64,000 bases of DNA, taken from assembly GCA_017590115.1 (NCBI GenBank), contig JAGGNK010009114.1:22573978-22637977 (forward strand). The letters are read 5' to 3'. Positions within the stretch are counted from its first letter, which is position 1. Each line of letters starts with the position of its first letter. The stretch is from Montifringilla adamsi (taxonomy: Eukaryota > Chordata > Aves > Passeriformes > Passeridae). Made by a program: the position numbers and the translations under genes. Below the pieces are notes generated by a model, which saw nothing but the letters and a program-made list of their open reading frames with translations, did not search any database and was not told where the DNA came from. This document shows, one piece after another, positions 45,401 through 60,400 of this stretch.

Positions 45401-48400
45401 AGAAAAAGAACTAGAATGATAAACTACCTAATTTTTGTACATTTCAGTTAATACAAAAATATTAATGCTTTTACATCAAACACAACAAAGGAGAGCATAC
45501 AAAAACATTTCCTAGGGCAACATTCCCCTTTGCAATTTCAAAATAACAATGACCATGCATATTTCAGATTTACCTTTGTATAGAGGTGGATTCTATCAGT
45601 ATTCCTGCTTGCACAGAACATAAGCCCATCATATATTTGGAATGTGTCTGATTTACCTACAACAGAAAAAAATGTTGGCATTAAAGATTTTTATTCAGTC
45701 ATTCTACTCTGACATTAAAAAAATTATTTAATATGTATCTATCGAAACAACATAAGGTGCAGAGCGCAAGCAGCAAACTCTGAAGGTATTTGTGTATTTT
45801 ATTTCTGTTTCTCCTGGATGACCCATCATCTGTTTGCCTGTGTCTGTCCTGAGTTCCAGTAAAACCATCCACATTCCCAGCTGCTGGTTTGTCCTGAAGT
45901 CAGTCAGCTCTGGTTTGCTCCAGGAGCTGTGTGGAAAGGCTGGGCTTATCCAACATCCAAATTCAGCAGATGGCCCAGGCCAAAAAGAGAAAGTCCCATG
46001 CTGGTGTTTGTACTTCTGTGTTTTGGAGGTGTAGGTTTTTATTTAAAAGCCATTTTTCATGCCAGAGGCATTAAATGCAGTTTCACAATGGGATAGAATT
46101 GTTCTTTCAGAGTCCCACTTTACCTTCTCCACGTTCTTTTTCGCTTTCTTCCTTTTCAGTGCCAACAGTTTCCTGTTCTCTGATTTCAAGAGATTTCTGG
46201 GCCTCCAGTTCCCCCAAATTTCCTCTTCTGCCTTCAGCACTGCCCTCTGCTCTCTCTCCATATCTCCTGGGCTCCTCTGACACTCCTTTCTCAGTCTGGC
46301 TCCTGGGAGCTTCATCATTTCTCTCACCTAAAGACAAAGAAAGAAGCAAAGCAATGATTTGTGTTCCCTGGCAGATACCTAATAACACACGTGAGACAGG
46401 AACACATCACTGAAATACAAAGAAATGGCACTGCATTCTCTAATATTATTATGGTGCAACCACTTAGGAAGTTAGAGCTAACTTTAATGGTAGGATAACA
46501 AACACATGGAACAAAACTTTTAATTTATGTAATCCTGTGCACCCAGGTTAATGTAAAAATATATATGTAATAAACAATGCAGTTAGCAATTCTATATTAT
46601 ATACAGTTTGTATACCATAAACATACAAAGTAGTTTTCCAAGGCATTGATTTATAGCTGTGAAACTCAGAAGTTGTCCTTATTTGAACAAGCCCAGAGAT
46701 TTAAACAAATAAAAAAGGAAGCAAAAAGAACCTTACCCGTGGCTTTGCAACTGAAATGACAAACATTGGCATATATTTATAAAAATGTTTCATTAATTTT
46801 CCAGATTGCTTAAATAAATTTAGTAAAAGAAATCTACTGTGAGCTGGTGGAGAAAGAAAAGCCGTATTTTCCAGATAATGTCTCTCATGACAAATACACA
46901 ATGCTCAAGTTAATAAAACTCCAACACCCCACTGCTTAGTTTTGAAAGGTGAAGAAAAGTATTGCTGTTTAATTGTATTCAGAATAACCATAAACCTCAA
47001 GGAAGATGAGAGGGACATTTGCTGCAAACAAAACAAAGGATATATTCTTCCTTATGGAATTTATATCCTGTTAACATTTTAAGGGTATTTTTCACTTGTT
47101 TCAAGTTAGACTCATGTAAAAGATCCTTGGGGAAAGCAAGACTAAGGAGTATCATATTTTCCTGGACTTCTGTGCAGTCATAGGTTAAAAAAAAATTATA
47201 TTTATTGAGCCTGATCACAACTGAAATGAAAAATGCATCTTTCCCTCTGCAGCACCCCTTACTCACCATCCCTGCTCTGGGGGCAATGGCACATCTCACA
47301 GTAAGGCAGCAGAGCATTGTTAGTGTAAGTGCAAGCACTGCAGTGCCAAACTTCATTGAAATCTGTACTTTCACTTGAAGTATGTAAGCCACAAGGACGG
47401 AGTTCACTGTTTTTTTCTGAAAACAAAGGCTTTTTTCCAGTCAGAGATGTTTTCTTTTTATTACTGGAGCTCACTGGGGTCAATCCACTTATGCTCTTTG
47501 CTCTTTTGGCTTCATGCTCACAAGTATCTTCATCACAAATTGCCTCCACCTCACTTATCCTTGTGGAATCCAGGTTTTCATTGCTCTTCTCTGCACCCTC
47601 TTCTTTTGTGACTGCAGAAGATTCTGAATCGTTATATAACAATTCATCACCAGAAAATCTTTTGCGTTTCTTCTCCGTGGAGGATTTGGGGGAAAAGAAG
47701 GAACGGATGTCATGCTGTCTGTCCTTTTCAAACTAGGGAAAAGGAAAGGAATAGGAACCACAGAATCATTTAGGTTGGAAAAGACCTCTAAACCCCCCTT
47801 GTGACTGCATCAGAAACTGTTAAACAAAAGATAACTTCAAGAACAGTGACCAGAAAATGCAATTCAACATTTCTCTCCTGATTTCAGAAAAGTATTTTCA
47901 GTATTCCGCTGGAAATTCTGAAATCTGTTTTCTACCAGAAAACAGATACACAGAACTGATAAGCTGTGTGCCTTTTTTGAAGATGTTCATTACAAGAAAT
48001 ACTAGTCCAAATTAAACATTAGTCCAATTAATTCAGCACAATTAGCAAACATGTCATTTGAACAGAAATTACTTGGTCTTATCTGATTCTGAGGGTGGCT
48101 CTGTCACCTAAACATAACATAAGGACCCCTCAGAAGATGTAGATGACATTTATTCCCCACAGAGCACTTTTCCCAAATTCACCTAAGTTTTAAAATGGAA
48201 TTTGCATTACTTTTTCCTACTTTTTTGATTTTTCTCCATTAGTAATGTCTGAAGGGTACAGAAAGCTGAAACAAATGGCTGCTACATTTTTTTTAAAATG
48301 AAAGGAAACAGAAAAAGTTTCAAGTCTTACATGCGTAAATAAAAGTTCATTTTGGGGATCTTCTAGACTTTCATTTGGGGTCCAGGTTTCAGCAAAACTC

Positions 48401-51400
48401 AAAAAATCCCATTTGTCCTTATCCCCTTCTTCAGCCTGCATTTTCTCTTTCTTGCCATTCAAGGTGCTGCCTGTGACTTTGGCCTGCAGGAACACAATAA
48501 TTGTAACTGCTGTATTTAGCACATTGCAACTAGGGAAGCTGTACACAAAATGTCAGTATTTACTGAAGATAAAAGAGAATATATACACTGTGTACACCCT
48601 CTAACAGCCTTAACATGTTTTGCTTGGCAAGTGGAGACAAATACAGAATTATTTTGTTACAGAGCTTGTAAAGTAAATTGCTGTTGAATTTCTGAGCCCC
48701 ATCTCTGCCATGTGTAAGGAGAGTCATAATGTACCAGGCAGGATGAGCTTTAAGGACCTTTCCAACCTAAACCATTCTATCATTCTCCAACTGCTAACAA
48801 CAATTAATTGATACTTGTGGAAAATGGCAACAGAAGAAAAGATCAGTGTAATCTTGGATCTACTGAAAAAGAGAATGCCTCTGCCTCTCAGAAAGGAAGC
48901 TTAGTTTAGGCACAACATTCATTCAATTAAAAAAACACCACCCACAACAAATTCTAGCTGTTATGAATGAGCAGAATGCCTGAATTCCTTAAAATTTTAG
49001 GCTGAGAAACAACAGCAATAAAGAGCTAGAAGATAAAACAACCATCTCCTGTGGATATGAACCATCTCGTTCCCCTTGGCAAAACTCATTATCTTTACAT
49101 TCTGAATGAAGAGCAGAAAGTTAGAGAAGACTAAATCAGAACAAACATGGACATTTTGCTGATCAGCAATTGTAGGTGTACCAATTTGTCTCAGAGTGTT
49201 GCAGATAAACAAGACAGTGGCACTGAAGTGCAGCCCAAGCCCAGCGAGCCCGGCCCCCTCGGCCCCACGCCCACCCACCTTGCGGTTGAGCATTGCCCAC
49301 ATGAGGGTGTCCATGGTTCCTCTGGCTATCAGGAAGTGAATGTTCACTGAGCTGCACTGCCCAATGCGGTGTGCTCTGTCTTCTGCTTGTTTAATGTGGC
49401 CTGGATCCCAATATAATTCAGCAAACACAACGTGAGTGGCAGCAGTGAATGTTAAACCCTAAGCAGAATAAGTAGATGCATTCTTTAAAAACAAGATACC
49501 ACACACAAAAATTTTAACAAGCTAAAGGTTGTACAGGACATCTTAATATGGAAATAAGATCAAGGTGGTCCTCAACAGCAGATGGGTTTATTTTAGTGAT
49601 TCTTCCTTGGGCCTCAGATTAAAAAAATACTTCAATATTGTGCAATGACTGCACACTGCTTTTCATTATGGAATAACATCTATTGCTTATTAATCTAGTG
49701 CTTTTAGAGAAATGGAGTTTTTATAATTATTCAAGAATTAAATACTGCTGCTTATCATCGTTTAGCTCAAATAAATTCAATAGAGGCTTAGAACAGTTAA
49801 CATGATTAGTGCAAAGAAATGAACACAGGGCCTGCAAAGGACAAACTGCACGAAGATAAATTGCCTTCAGTAAACCACTTCATTTATCAATGATTTCAGT
49901 AGCTATATTCTTCAATTGTATTAGTTCTCATAATTTCTGTTCTGCCCTACCTGACCAGCTGCTTGAATACTCAAAATAGCAACGCGGGTTTCGGGGTCCT
50001 TCTGGAACTGATTGACGAGGTGAATCCTCTCTGCAGAGGGAACACTCCCATCTATTCGGATGTAGCGAGCCTGTGACATCAGAACAGAGACTAAATGACA
50101 TCATCAGTGCCTGTTTTCAGACCCAATCCTTCTCTGTCCCCCAATAAAAATAGAAAAAGGACTGTTCTATTCCTGCCATGGGGATCAGGATACATCAGCC
50201 CTCTTTTTCCCTTTGATTTAAAATTAAGTCTCTCTCTAGAGAAGCGTAGACTTTATATTCCCTGTTTGCAAAAGTAGAAGATAAATGAACATGGGATCTT
50301 AAAATGGAATATTTCACAGAAGAATCTGGAATTATTCTGACACCATTTTTTAAAATTTCAAACAGTTAAAAAGAATAAAAATACAAAATAGCAAAGTTCG
50401 CCACCACTCTCAAGCAATAGTTAAGAGTCCATGATCAAAATAGGGTGAAAGCTGTTTGCAAACATTTTTACTGCTTTGAATTAAACATCAGGTTTGATGA
50501 TAGTGTGTTGTTAAAACCCCTCAAAAATAGACAGAAGCATACTGATTGAAAAATCTGGAAAACAATTGCCTACAGCATTTATTTAATACTAATAATAATA
50601 AAGTCATACCAGATACAAGTGTGTTTACATCATCCTTAAACACAAAGCAGTTCTTAAGAACCACATGATCCCTTTTAATCCAGTGGCACTGATCCGTACA
50701 CACATAAAATCCTTCCACTGCTGTGTGCAGTTCTGCTGAATTCAAACACAGCTGGCAGCCCTTTGTGTAAGTGAGGTAAATTTGGGTGCACATTTGTTAA
50801 GGCTTTACCTTGCTCTCTATCACTGCCTCTGTGCAGGCTTGCAGCACGCTCAGGTGATGGGCAAAGACGAGGAACTTCAGTTTGTCATTGTCAAGCATCA
50901 TTTTGATGTAGTCCTTGACTGCTCCTGCCTGCAGTGAGTGTTTTCATTAGTGAGACACATAAAATGTTCAAAAAGACAGTTTTTATTTTCATGTCTTTCA
51001 ATTCCTTGTAACATGAAAAGGTAAATTTCCATATCTTGTTATCCATGTAAGATTTTATCAAATACTGACATTGCTAAGAATCAAATAATTCAGATTAATT
51101 TTGTTTTTAAAAAAATCACAACTTGATGTCTTTGAGAAACCTAACATACTCCTTCAGAGAGAGAAAAAAACCACATTTATCCTCAAAAGATCATATAATT
51201 ACATGGTACTTCTTCCAGATCAAGATGTAGATAAACCCCCCCTTTTAATTCAGACATCATTATCTGATGTTTTAATCCATATTTGAGAAAAACAAACATA
51301 TTTCAAACAGACAAGGTAATATTTAATCAGAACTTCTGTATCCACATGCACAAAGCCATATATCAAAACTGAAAGAATAAATTTGATATGGTCACGATAG

Positions 51401-54400
51401 CATAATCATAAAATATTGCTCTCTTTAAGAATTCATAGAATTCTTTTGTGTCAAATGTGATTTTCAGTATCTTTTGAAAAAGCCATTAAAGAAATGATGA
51501 CAGTTAATAACAAAATTTATCAGTGACCAACAGTTAATGCAATACACACTGCAGAGGTCTTCAGATTTCTTTTTTCATTGTAATGGGGTTCTGCCTATTC
51601 CATAAACGTACAGGAAAAGAGAGAGTACTTCTCCATGTCATGATTACAAAACAAACCAAATAACCTCATCTTGTATCCTGGCCAATAAAACCAATTCTAT
51701 GAGGTTAAAAACACATGCTGGATAATTTAGGGATACTGAGGAAAGACTTGCAGGCTCACCTTGGCAATGGCTGTTTCCTTATACATGCGTGTGATCAGAT
51801 TCATGACTTGAGAAAAGTGGCTTTCAGTGGCATCTGATCTCAGACTTCTCATTAATTTCTCCCACTCTGCAAAAGTGGCATTCAGATTCTAATTGGCAGA
51901 AGAGACCAGTGGTTAGACAAAGTACAGGTATGTTTTAAGTGTGAAATGTTTAGGAACTTTGGAGAACCCTATCAAAATTGGCTAAAACTAACTGTAGGAT
52001 TCAAAATCTATGTGAAAAGAAGACAGAAAAGAAGTTTGTACTAGAATTAGAATAAATGTTATCATTGATGAAGAAAGGAATTGCAGTATTAGTGTTCTTT
52101 GTGCTATATTTTAAAAAACAGTAACAGAGATACTCTGCTTTACACTCACACAATCTTTGTAACTACATATAATACACATGCACACATAAAAATACATATC
52201 CATACATAGGTATTTCCATTTATTAACAAATGTATTTTTAGCAAAATTGGAAAATTTACCTTTGCTGCAGCTTGTGGGAGGTCAAATGGAATACGTTGCC
52301 TGACTTTGGGAGGCAGCTGAGTTAGGACATCATTCTTCAGTCTTCTGATCATTATTTCACTTAAAAGTTGATGTAGTTCCTCTAAGTTTGAAGCTCCTCT
52401 ACAATCCCATTGCCTTCTTTTACCAAAAAACCTGAAAATGATAAAACAGTACAGAGTGTAAACATGAGCTCTTCCAAATTCAATAGAAATCTTCAGTACA
52501 TAATCAATTTTAAAGCACACTGTTGGATATGAAAGTGTTCAACTTCTCAGCAGCCACCACTGCCTGCAGGAGTCACTGCCCATCACCTGCACACAATCCC
52601 CTGTCTATTCCCAGCTTCCCATACTTCACTGTCCACAGGAAACAGAAGTTTCAGGTTTAATTTTGGAACTCCTGTTTCAATGGACTAACGAGAAGAATAC
52701 AACACCATGAGAATAATCTTTGTTATATTACAGACAGGAAAGCCACCATGAAAACTGCAAATATCACCATCAATATTCCTTTTTTTTTTCCTCCCTAAGA
52801 ATTCCTTCTTAGTTACTGCCACAGACAGAATTTAAAGCTTAAGCTATCATCTTTAAAAGTTAAATAGAGGAAGAAGGTCTAACATTAAGAAGCTAAAGGC
52901 TGAAAAGAGAACAAATTTATTAACTAAATCTTCCTTATTCTTTCTTTGCTTTGTTGTTTTTGAGGAAGTGTTGAAGCAGGAACAACAGCTTTTCTCTGTC
53001 AGCATCACCAAGAGACAAGAAAATAATGAACACGACAGATTTGGAGAAAAGCCCAGGTAGCATTTTTCAGGGCCAGAAGAGTGTGTTAAAAGCATGTAAT
53101 TTTTATTAAAAGACAAACAGCCACAAAACCCCCACAATAATTTAGAGATTTTTAATCCTTATTGACTTTATCAACAGTGTTCTAATTAGCTGAATTAGCT
53201 GAATATAATCATTTGGGAAAGGGGCTGAGGGAGTCACTTCTGCACCGGTGAAGTGGGAATGGCACAGATGGAAGACAGCAACATCTTCTGCTCATATCCC
53301 TTCCTTGGTCTGTTTATATATCTGTCCTTATAAAGGCTTCCTTCCTCCACCCTCAGCAGCAGGGATAAGACAGAAATGGCAGGCTAGAATGGACAGAAAT
53401 AGTTTGGAGTTCATCTTTAAAACAGGTGTCTATGGACACCTAAGAAAAAACCACCCAAATTTTCACAGGAAGTGCTGCATAAAATAATCCTATCAAGTTT
53501 ATTACCACAGGATGGTTTGTTCCAGCCAAGTCATGAAGAAAAAGTTATTCACTGAAAGCTTGCCAAACCCTGAACTTGATTTTTATTACATTTATGGTAT
53601 TCCAAAAATAAGATAATCATCTATGATTGAGTAGCTAACCATGCTGTACCCACGCGCACTTGTGGTGTGAAAATTACAGATGCATTCAGTCAAAACACCA
53701 TGGAAAAAATAGCATTTCCCTGTCTGAAAATTAGACAGTGATCTTCCATGTTATTTGAAGTTAAATACTGATAAAATGCATATGATGGAGGGAGAAAAAC
53801 AAGTTTTATTAAAATGAAACCATGTAATTATTATTGTAAAAATTAAATCTAAATGCTAGCCAATTTAGCTGACAAAAATCTGTTATTCTGAACACATGCA
53901 AAGTTGTAGATATGAAATTTTTAGCTAAGACAGTCAGCCTGTGAAATACAGAGACAAGTACTGGACTTTTTTTCCCACCCAAATGTGGTGAGGTTGAAAA
54001 AAACCTGGATCCCATAACAAAGAGAACTATAAATTATTACATGACCATGAGCTTAAGACTGAGAGTCAAAAACTCCAGTTCTGAAGGTAAAACCTGCACA
54101 GCTCATACTAACAACAGTAAATGTAAAAATAATTTTACTTAACAGAATGCTTCAACTTTATTTCAAACTTTAACAGCATTAATTAATTAATTTAATGAGT
54201 GTCATCCTTTTCCCAATGCTCTTTGATGAAGGAGATGGTAGGTGACCCTGGGTTTCAACGCAAGAGGGTGTGATAAAGCAGTAGAGGTACACCTACTGAT
54301 TTTCTCACTTGGTATGACAAGAAAAATCAAAGATGCTCATGTAAATGTAAATAAGCAAGGGCAGTAATACCTGACACGAGCATCACAGTATTTTTTAGCA

Positions 54401-57400
54401 TATTCATTCCAAGTTCCAAACCTTCTTGGAAACAGTGCCTCAATCTGCATGAAGAGCTGTATAAAAATAAAACAGCAACAGTGAAAAAAATTAAATTGCC
54501 TGTGAATAGAAGACTAATCAGAAATTATCAATACATGGTTCCTGTGCTAAGATTACATTTAATACTTGCACAAAGCCCATGGAGCTTGGCCTGCATGCAA
54601 AAGAAATTCCACAGGATACAGGAGTCTTCAGAAAGGACAGCTGTGGGAAGCCCTCAAAGAACAGAGCACTCAGACCACTGTAACAGCACTGACAGCTTGG
54701 AAAAGATTCACATTCAACAAGAAAGTATGGATGAGATGAAGTTATGCCTAAAAATACAGTTTTTATCATTTGCCAGGTACATGGGCTTCTGCAAAGCTTC
54801 AGTGCAGGTATTACATGAGTGGTCTGCTTCCTAAAATACATGAAAAACTTACTCAATTATTAAGTTTTACTTCAAAAAATGGACAATATCAATGCAGACC
54901 AGAAATTTCACAGCCTTCTTCCCTGCTGAGTAGCAGGAGATAAATACCAGTTTAGATTACCTTAACCAGAAGGAATCCTGCTTTACAAGCTGTTATACTG
55001 TCAAAGGATCCTGGCTTCTGAGATCATTTTCCATACAATTAAAGACTTTATACAAAGATTCTGCTTATGACACAAAGCTGGTTATAGACATTTAATGCTT
55101 TTTATACTCTGCCTTGTAAGCCACTGAAAAACATCAGTATCACTAAAAAAATATCTCAAATTATTTTCCATTTGGTCATGAATTTTGATCCCATTGCTGT
55201 GGTCAAAGACAGGTTGTATGGAATTTCCTTTGAAGACCTTTAACAATGTCACTGGTCTCAGTATCCATGTACTATATAAAGGTAGAACACTTTCTAACTT
55301 CAATTCTTCATCCAGGGCTGGTTGCAGTGTCTTTGTACGGGAAGTTTTAGTAATTATCCACACCCATAAACATAAATATTCTTAATAAATTTTTAGGTAA
55401 GTACTTATTATATACCAAGCCCTTTTCCATACCACAGATATCTTCCCCAAGCTATGAACTCTCTGAACAAATTAAATTCATAAAGGATCTTGGCATAAGT
55501 TCTATTTACACAGTAAGGAATGCTGAAGCATAAAATATTATTTATATAACTCTTTTAAGTTCCCTGAATTCAAATCAGGTCTTATATTCATTTATATACT
55601 TATATAGACATTTTTCCCCTACATTTGATAAATAAAGGCAGCTGTCTTAGGTTCAGTATAAAACCCAAGAGGGTTTTCATTACCTCTCTGCTCCTCCCTA
55701 ATTCCATAAGCTGAACTTCCTTCAAGAGAAAATTTGTCATTCTGGATGTGTAACAAGAACACTGAAGTGAATTAGGAATATCTAAAAGACCAGTGAAACT
55801 AAGGGCTTTCTTTATCAGATGAAGAAGTAGAAGATTTATTACAAGATCTTGTCTACCAAAGACTCCCCTACCCAGGAGAAACAAGCACTTCTCTGCTTAG
55901 GCTCTTTATTTTTTATTTCACCCAACAATCAGTCTGTTACATGCAAAATTAATTTCTTACAAGAAACACTGTCTCAAGTCACCCGTGCACAAGCTTGAAA
56001 CAAGCTTGTAAATCAACTCAAACAAAATTGGTTTAGTTTCTTATACTTGTCCTTCCTGATGCAGCCAGTGCACCTTTTGATGTCATAATGCATGTAATCG
56101 AATATATTCAATGAAAGTACAAAACTGAACATTTATTACTGATACTATTCTTAAGAAAAAAAAAAAAACAAAATAAAACCAAACACAAAACAAACACAAT
56201 ATGTCAAATACCTCTTCAGGTCTTCCTAGAGCAGGAGTTCCAGTAAGGAGAACAGCTCTGAGAGCTTTCTGAACAATTGGCAGTAAAATCTTGCTACGGG
56301 TGGCATTTCTGGATTTCATATAGTGTGACTCATCAATCACAACCACCTTAAATTTCTGCCTGTACAAAGTGTCTACCAAGGTCTGTGCATCAGATGTTAA
56401 CAGCCCATACCCCAGAATTGTTACTTTGCTTGTTGATATTCCCCTGAAAGAGAAAATCCACAAGTTTTCTTAGCAAATTTTTATTGTAGGACAATTAATA
56501 TAGCAGAGAGATTATAAAAAACTTATCTCAGAAGTTATGTGGATTGATTGACACGTGGGCTGTCAGGGTAACAAAACAGCTTTTGGTGTTTAAAACATCT
56601 CACACTTCTCAACCACACACATTTCATAACCATTTTCAGAAGACACACATTGCATTCCAAAGGAATTTCATTTATTTGGATGCATTGCTTCAGCCTGTGC
56701 TCCTTTTCGGGGACATCCCATTGGAGAAATCCACTTTGTGGACAAAAAGTTACACACAAGCCACTATCTTAATTAGAACTCAAACACCTCAAGTAATAAT
56801 GTCTCTGTGCAAACTTTCTACTGCTCTGGGTACAGAGTCCGTCACCAGCAGCCTGAGAGGATTAAGCACTGTCCCTGAGTATTTGGGCACTGTGAAAATA
56901 CAGACTGGGCTGAACCTCACCACCTGGAAAAACCATTCCTGTCAGAGCTGTTATCCAGCTTTTTTGCTCAAATAGAACAAGAAGAAAACAAAAAACAAAA
57001 CAAAACAAAAAAAAAAAAAAAAAAAAAAAACCACCAAACTGGAAGCAAGGAGTCAATGTGGCACAAGATGAAAAAATAGTATTTCATTGAAAATGAACCT
57101 TTTATGACAAGTTTCAAGATGTATTCAGGTCCAAGGCATGAACTGATTTTAAAATCACTAGAGAGCACTGTGGCCCTTCAGGAGCAGCACAGGAACTCAA
57201 AGCTGTTAGACACACAAGTCACCAGGATGGGGTCACAGCTGGTCTGCCCATCCGTCAGACACCACTGCCCTGCTGGCATCATTTCTGTTTGCTCTGCAGT
57301 AGCAAGAGATCAAGAAACCAAACAAGCTGAAGTTTCCTTGAGGATTTAAGAGGAAGAAAGGAAATGCAGCTACACATTCATGCTCCTGGATATGGAAGGT

Positions 57401-60400
57401 GCAGTGGTTTGAGCACTGGCACTGTGGGCTCTGCAGACTCTGGCTGTCACTGTACAGATAAATGCAACCATGAAAGCACAAATTTCCCTTACCCTTTCTG
57501 AAGGGTACATTAAAAAAAAAATTACAAATAAACTTATTTATTTTGGTGGAACCAATTTATTCAAGAAACTTCCATTTTCAAATTTGGCCAGAAATTACAA
57601 ACCTAAACTGTTTATTTTAACCTGTTTTAATCACGAAGTTAACACTCAAGCAGTAAACTTGGAAGTTTTGAAGAAAAGCAAAGTATTAAACTGAGAGAAA
57701 TCAAAGCTTAACATATGGAAGCAGAATTTAACAAAATGCTAAACCAAATTTGGCAGCTGTATTTTTGCATTTTCTTACAAATGCATGAAACACTTTCTAA
57801 TGTTAAAATATTAATTAGTTCAACAGTAACCTCACTTACAGCTAGGAAGCCTCCTGGGAGTTAAATGAGCAGAAACCCAAGTTTCATCTTTCCTTGTTTT
57901 TGAGTAAAAATAGGTAATAATAGTTAAGGTAAGTAGTTAAACTACTCCTTTAAAAAATCTTAAAAGGAACAGAATTTAATCTGCCATTTAATTTTCCCAT
58001 CATTTTGCCTAGTCCACATTTCCCCTTTATGCATCCAGCACTATAAGCACTGAGTGCCTTTCAGATAAACACCTGTGATGCCTTTCAGATATTCCTGTGA
58101 TGAATTCAAATTTTGACTATCAGTAGGAATTACCCTTTGATGAAGCTTTCAAAATGCATTTTTCAGTTGGATTTCTGTGGTTACCAGGAAGGTTCCAAGC
58201 AGCACATCTTGGCAGTCAAGTCACTCTCTGATATTCCCAGAAAACATGAAGATCAGTCTCCCTCACACCAAAGTTTTAGAACAAGATCTTAACATTAGCA
58301 TAAAATCAACCAAGTCATTTACAGCAAAGCAGACAAAAACCACCCTTGCAGCCCAGGGTAATAGGAGAGTTATTCTAATAACACCCAAGACATAGCCTCT
58401 GTGATGAATTCATGCTATTAAATCTAAAGATAGAAAGCGTAGGTCATGATGACCTTTTCAGTTATTTAGGGATTACTTATTCGAACTTACAAATTTTCTC
58501 AGCATGCTAAATGGAATTCTAACAGTAATTACTTCCTTATTTTGTAATGTACACCAGAAGTTCTCCAAAAATGTTTTACAGAAGCTAATGAATTCATCAG
58601 AGTTGAGAAATAACTGTGTATGTTCAATTTGAGACACACTGAAGTAATCTAATTTTCAGCAGACAAGCATTTGCTACTTTGCAAAAAGCAGATCCTTCAA
58701 CTTCAAAGAAAATGAGTAACTATTATAATACAAGAACAGAAAACTGGGAGGAGTGGCTGATAGCCCAGGGGATGTTTCTCATAGCCCAGAGGGTAGCCCT
58801 GCTTGAGCAGGGGTGGTGAGCAAGTCTTTCTAGAGAAGAACAACAAACTACTCACCCAATATCAGTTTTGTTCTGAATGATGCTAATGTCATCTGGAGAG
58901 AGCTCTGGAATCCACTTTTCCATCTCATCAACCCAAGGGTATCTCAGAGAGGAAGGCACTACAATTAAGAGAGGCCATTCATTTTTATAGTAATAGGAAA
59001 TGGCAATTGCTTGAATTGTTTTTCCTAGCCCCATCTGGAAAAAGAAAAGAAAATAACAACATTAAAACCAGAAGTCTCTGCTCAGAAAGCATATTCCATT
59101 CACAAGAGCCCAAAAGATTTTGCAAAGACAGAACCAAATAAAGGAAACCCAGTCACAGAGCTACTTACATAGCATGTATTTACTTATCACTTTGTTACCA
59201 CAGATGATCTTTTATGAAACAAGATTTTCCTAGTTAAATGCATTAATACATGTATTTTATCTGGTTAGCTCATCAAAGTAGAAGCAGCATTTCCATTCAT
59301 CTCAGAAGATTTTCAGCTCAGGGTCTTAACAGGAAAGACTAAAAAGATCAAACTCTTCAACTTGTTAAGCTACTAAAACATTTTTAAAAGACTAAGCAAA
59401 GGAAAGAAAAATACAGGATGCCTTCTTACAATAACAACAACTTTGTCCTCAATTGCATAGGTAAGTGAAGAACAAAGACCTGTGGGAAGAGTTCTGGGTT
59501 TGACCCAGCGGGTCAACAAAAAGAAACGACTGCTCTGATTCACCAGGGCTGATGGTTTCTCCTTGGTCTAAACCACGGATGAGAAAGCTCAGATAGTGAG
59601 AATTCAGCTGTACAGACATGGGGAAGAGTTAAAATATCTACACTTAACAGGAAACTACATGCTTCATATTGTCAAGGTGGGAACATTTCCATCTGTGAAT
59701 AATCATGGCAACAGATGATTATGAGAGTCAGAATTTAGGGTTTTGTTTAAAAAATATCACCCACTTTCCCCCCCTCATCAAAATGTTATCATAGAATGCA
59801 GCTATTTTCTCTGCTTGTTCACATGGCAAGAGATAGTTCCCGACTCCTGTGAAACATCAAAGCAGAGATGGGCCTTAAAAGGCTCTGGGCAGGTTTTCCA
59901 TGGAGTCCAGTGGACTTTTGAGTGGATTTGCTGCTATCCAACTACTCAGAGCAGTGAGACATAAAACAACAACTTACACCTCCAGTATTGAGTCTAAATG
60001 GACTGACTTAATGATGTAATGAAGAGATTTCCCAAGTACAAAAGAAAACAATGAATTTTTCTACTATTACTAGAAAGAAAATAATAGGAAAGCTACTGTG
60101 ATACTGAGTTTTCGTTCAAAACTGCCAAGTTTCCATTACAATTTTCCTCCAAGTTCCCCTTGTATCACCAGTAATTCTTAGGTCATCTGAAAATAACTCC
60201 AAGTGAAAAAAAAAAAAAAAACCAAACAATGAAATAAGATTAATTTTTAGTTTGCTACCATGGCTATGTCCCTAACCCAGGCTGTGCAGGCCCTGGTGAT
60301 AATCCAGGCACTGGGTTGAAATTAATGTGGAATAAAAGCAAGGCTCTTATCATCAGCACATCCAGGGCTGAATGCAGATCCCAGAGAGCTGATCAGCAGG

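Noticed and set aside
46043..46327. Alternative frame (MREMMKLPGARLRK...) across the ZRANB3 linker exon
   Set aside because: It does not match the phases of the neighbouring exons, whereas the ERNDEAPRSQ frame does at both ends.
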